Assembly: GCA_002451715.1 (NCBI GenBank)
Contig: DKDD01000232.1
Location: forward strand, 1-5,030
Origin: Ruminococcaceae bacterium UBA6857
Lineage (GTDB): Bacteria; Bacillota; Clostridia; Oscillospirales; Acutalibacteraceae
Reading direction: 5' to 3'
DNA: 5,030 nucleotides
In this document: piece after piece, positions 4,528-5,030 of the stretch
Layout: each line of letters starts with the position of its first letter
Numbering within the stretch: position 1 is the stretch's first letter
The notes under the pieces: generated by a model
Told to the model about the DNA's origin: nothing
The model's database searches: none
Seen by the model: only the letters and a program-made list of their open reading frames with translations
Made by a program: the position numbers and the translations under genes

Positions 4528-5030
4528 TCAGTCCGAAATTTTGCTGAGAAAGGCTTTAAGACGTTCCGACTGCGGGTTTTCAATCACAGACTTTGCTTCG
4601 CCCTCTTCGGCAATAACTCCGTCGTCCATAAAAATAATGTAATCGGAAACTTCTTTTGCAAAGGTCATCTCATGAGTAACAATGACCATTGTCATGTGTT
4701 CCGCGGCAAGTTCGCGGATAACTTTAAGAATCTCTCCCGTAAGTTCCGGGTCAAGGGCACTTGTCGGCTCATCAAAGAAAAGGATTTTCGGTTCAAGTGC
4801 CATTGCTCTTGCAATCGAAACACGCTGCTGCTGGCCGCCGGAAAGTTCGCACGGATAATTCTTCGTCTTTTCGGAAAGACCCATTTTATCAAGAATTTTG
4901 AGTGCCTTTTCTTCAATTTCGGCATAGATTGCCTTTTTGTTCTTTTTAAAATCAGGGCGCTCCTTTGCCTGCAGCTTCATTGCAAGCGTAACATTGTCAA
5001 GAACATTATACTGCGGAAAAAGGTTGAACT
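4528..5030 (-). CDS. ABC transporter ATP-binding protein, polar amino-acid uptake type (5' end outside the window)
   Basis: About 166 C-terminal residues are visible; the family is normally about 240-255, so Walker A and the start are beyond the right edge. The visible part opens with FNLFPQYNVLDNVTLA, the Q-loop region typical of GlnQ/HisP-type ATPases. The signature LSGGQQQRV is at 4819-4845, Walker B with the D-loop (ILFFDEPTSALD) at 4750-4785, and the switch histidine (VTHEM) near 4672-4674. All catalytic elements in view are intact. It powers uptake of a polar amino acid through a membrane permease and an extracytoplasmic binding protein, acting on the cytoplasmic face of the membrane. 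Those partners would lie beyond the edge. An ATG at 4980 is internal, not the start, because conserved Q-loop sequence continues upstream. The substrate cannot be told from the ATPase. Confidence 0.96.
   Translation of the reverse strand, partial: FNLFPQYNVLDNVTLAMKLQAKERPDFKKNKKAIYAEIEEKALKILDKMGLSEKTKNYPCELSGGQQQRVSIARAMALEPKILFFDEPTSALDPELTGEILKVIRELAAEHMTMVIVTHEMTFAKEVSDYIIFMDDGVIAEEGEAKSVIENPQSERLKAFLSKISD

Noticed and set aside
1..5030. CRISPR array, tRNA or rRNA genes, insertion sequences, toxin-antitoxin pair
   Set aside because: I saw no regularly spaced repeats, no cloverleaf or rRNA signature, no transposase or terminal repeats, and no toxin-like small gene beside the XRE regulator on either strand.

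Overview
The window looks like a Clostridia chromosome (Bacillota), possibly Oscillospirales. This is an inference from protein style: the pseudouridine synthase, the short XRE regulator and the clostridial-type nicotinate phosphoribosyltransferase. Moderate-to-low G+C, strong GGAGG-type Shine-Dalgarno sites and tightly overlapping genes fit. Nothing in the sequence fixes the genus.

Layout, left to right. Bases 2-280 (+) hold the 3' part of a small LLH-type phage-holin-like membrane protein, closed by a clear intrinsic terminator (286-313). All other genes are on the minus strand. Bases 3693 down to 326 form one compact four-gene operon: pncB (NAD salvage), an RluA-family pseudouridine synthase, an unrecognised protein with about four membrane segments, and a flavodoxin-fold protein with a methionine-rich patch. 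Two junctions are 4-bp ATGA overlaps and one is a 4-bp gap, so the genes are probably co-transcribed and translationally coupled. A promoter, a stem-loop near the expected mRNA 5' end and a strong Shine-Dalgarno site precede pncB.

Bases 3953-4198 (-) encode an 81-residue XRE-family regulator. Its promoter is nearly ideal (TTGACA, 17 bp, extended -10), and a perfect 19-bp palindrome covers the -10, which suggests autorepression. Downstream lies a long stem (3845-3908) followed by a T run in the minus direction. Its pairing is continuous only in minus-strand RNA, so it is probably an unusually long terminator. Bases 4292-4470 are AT-rich noncoding DNA with weak inverted repeats. From 4528 to the right edge is the C-terminal two thirds of an ABC transporter ATPase of the polar amino-acid uptake type.

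The metabolic genes are ordinary housekeeping functions. I see no CRISPR array, tRNA, rRNA, insertion sequence or recognisable defence system. I did not find convincing evidence of a new biological system. The features most worth a second look are the self-regulating XRE unit with its long 3' stem, and the coupled membrane protein/flavodoxin pair.
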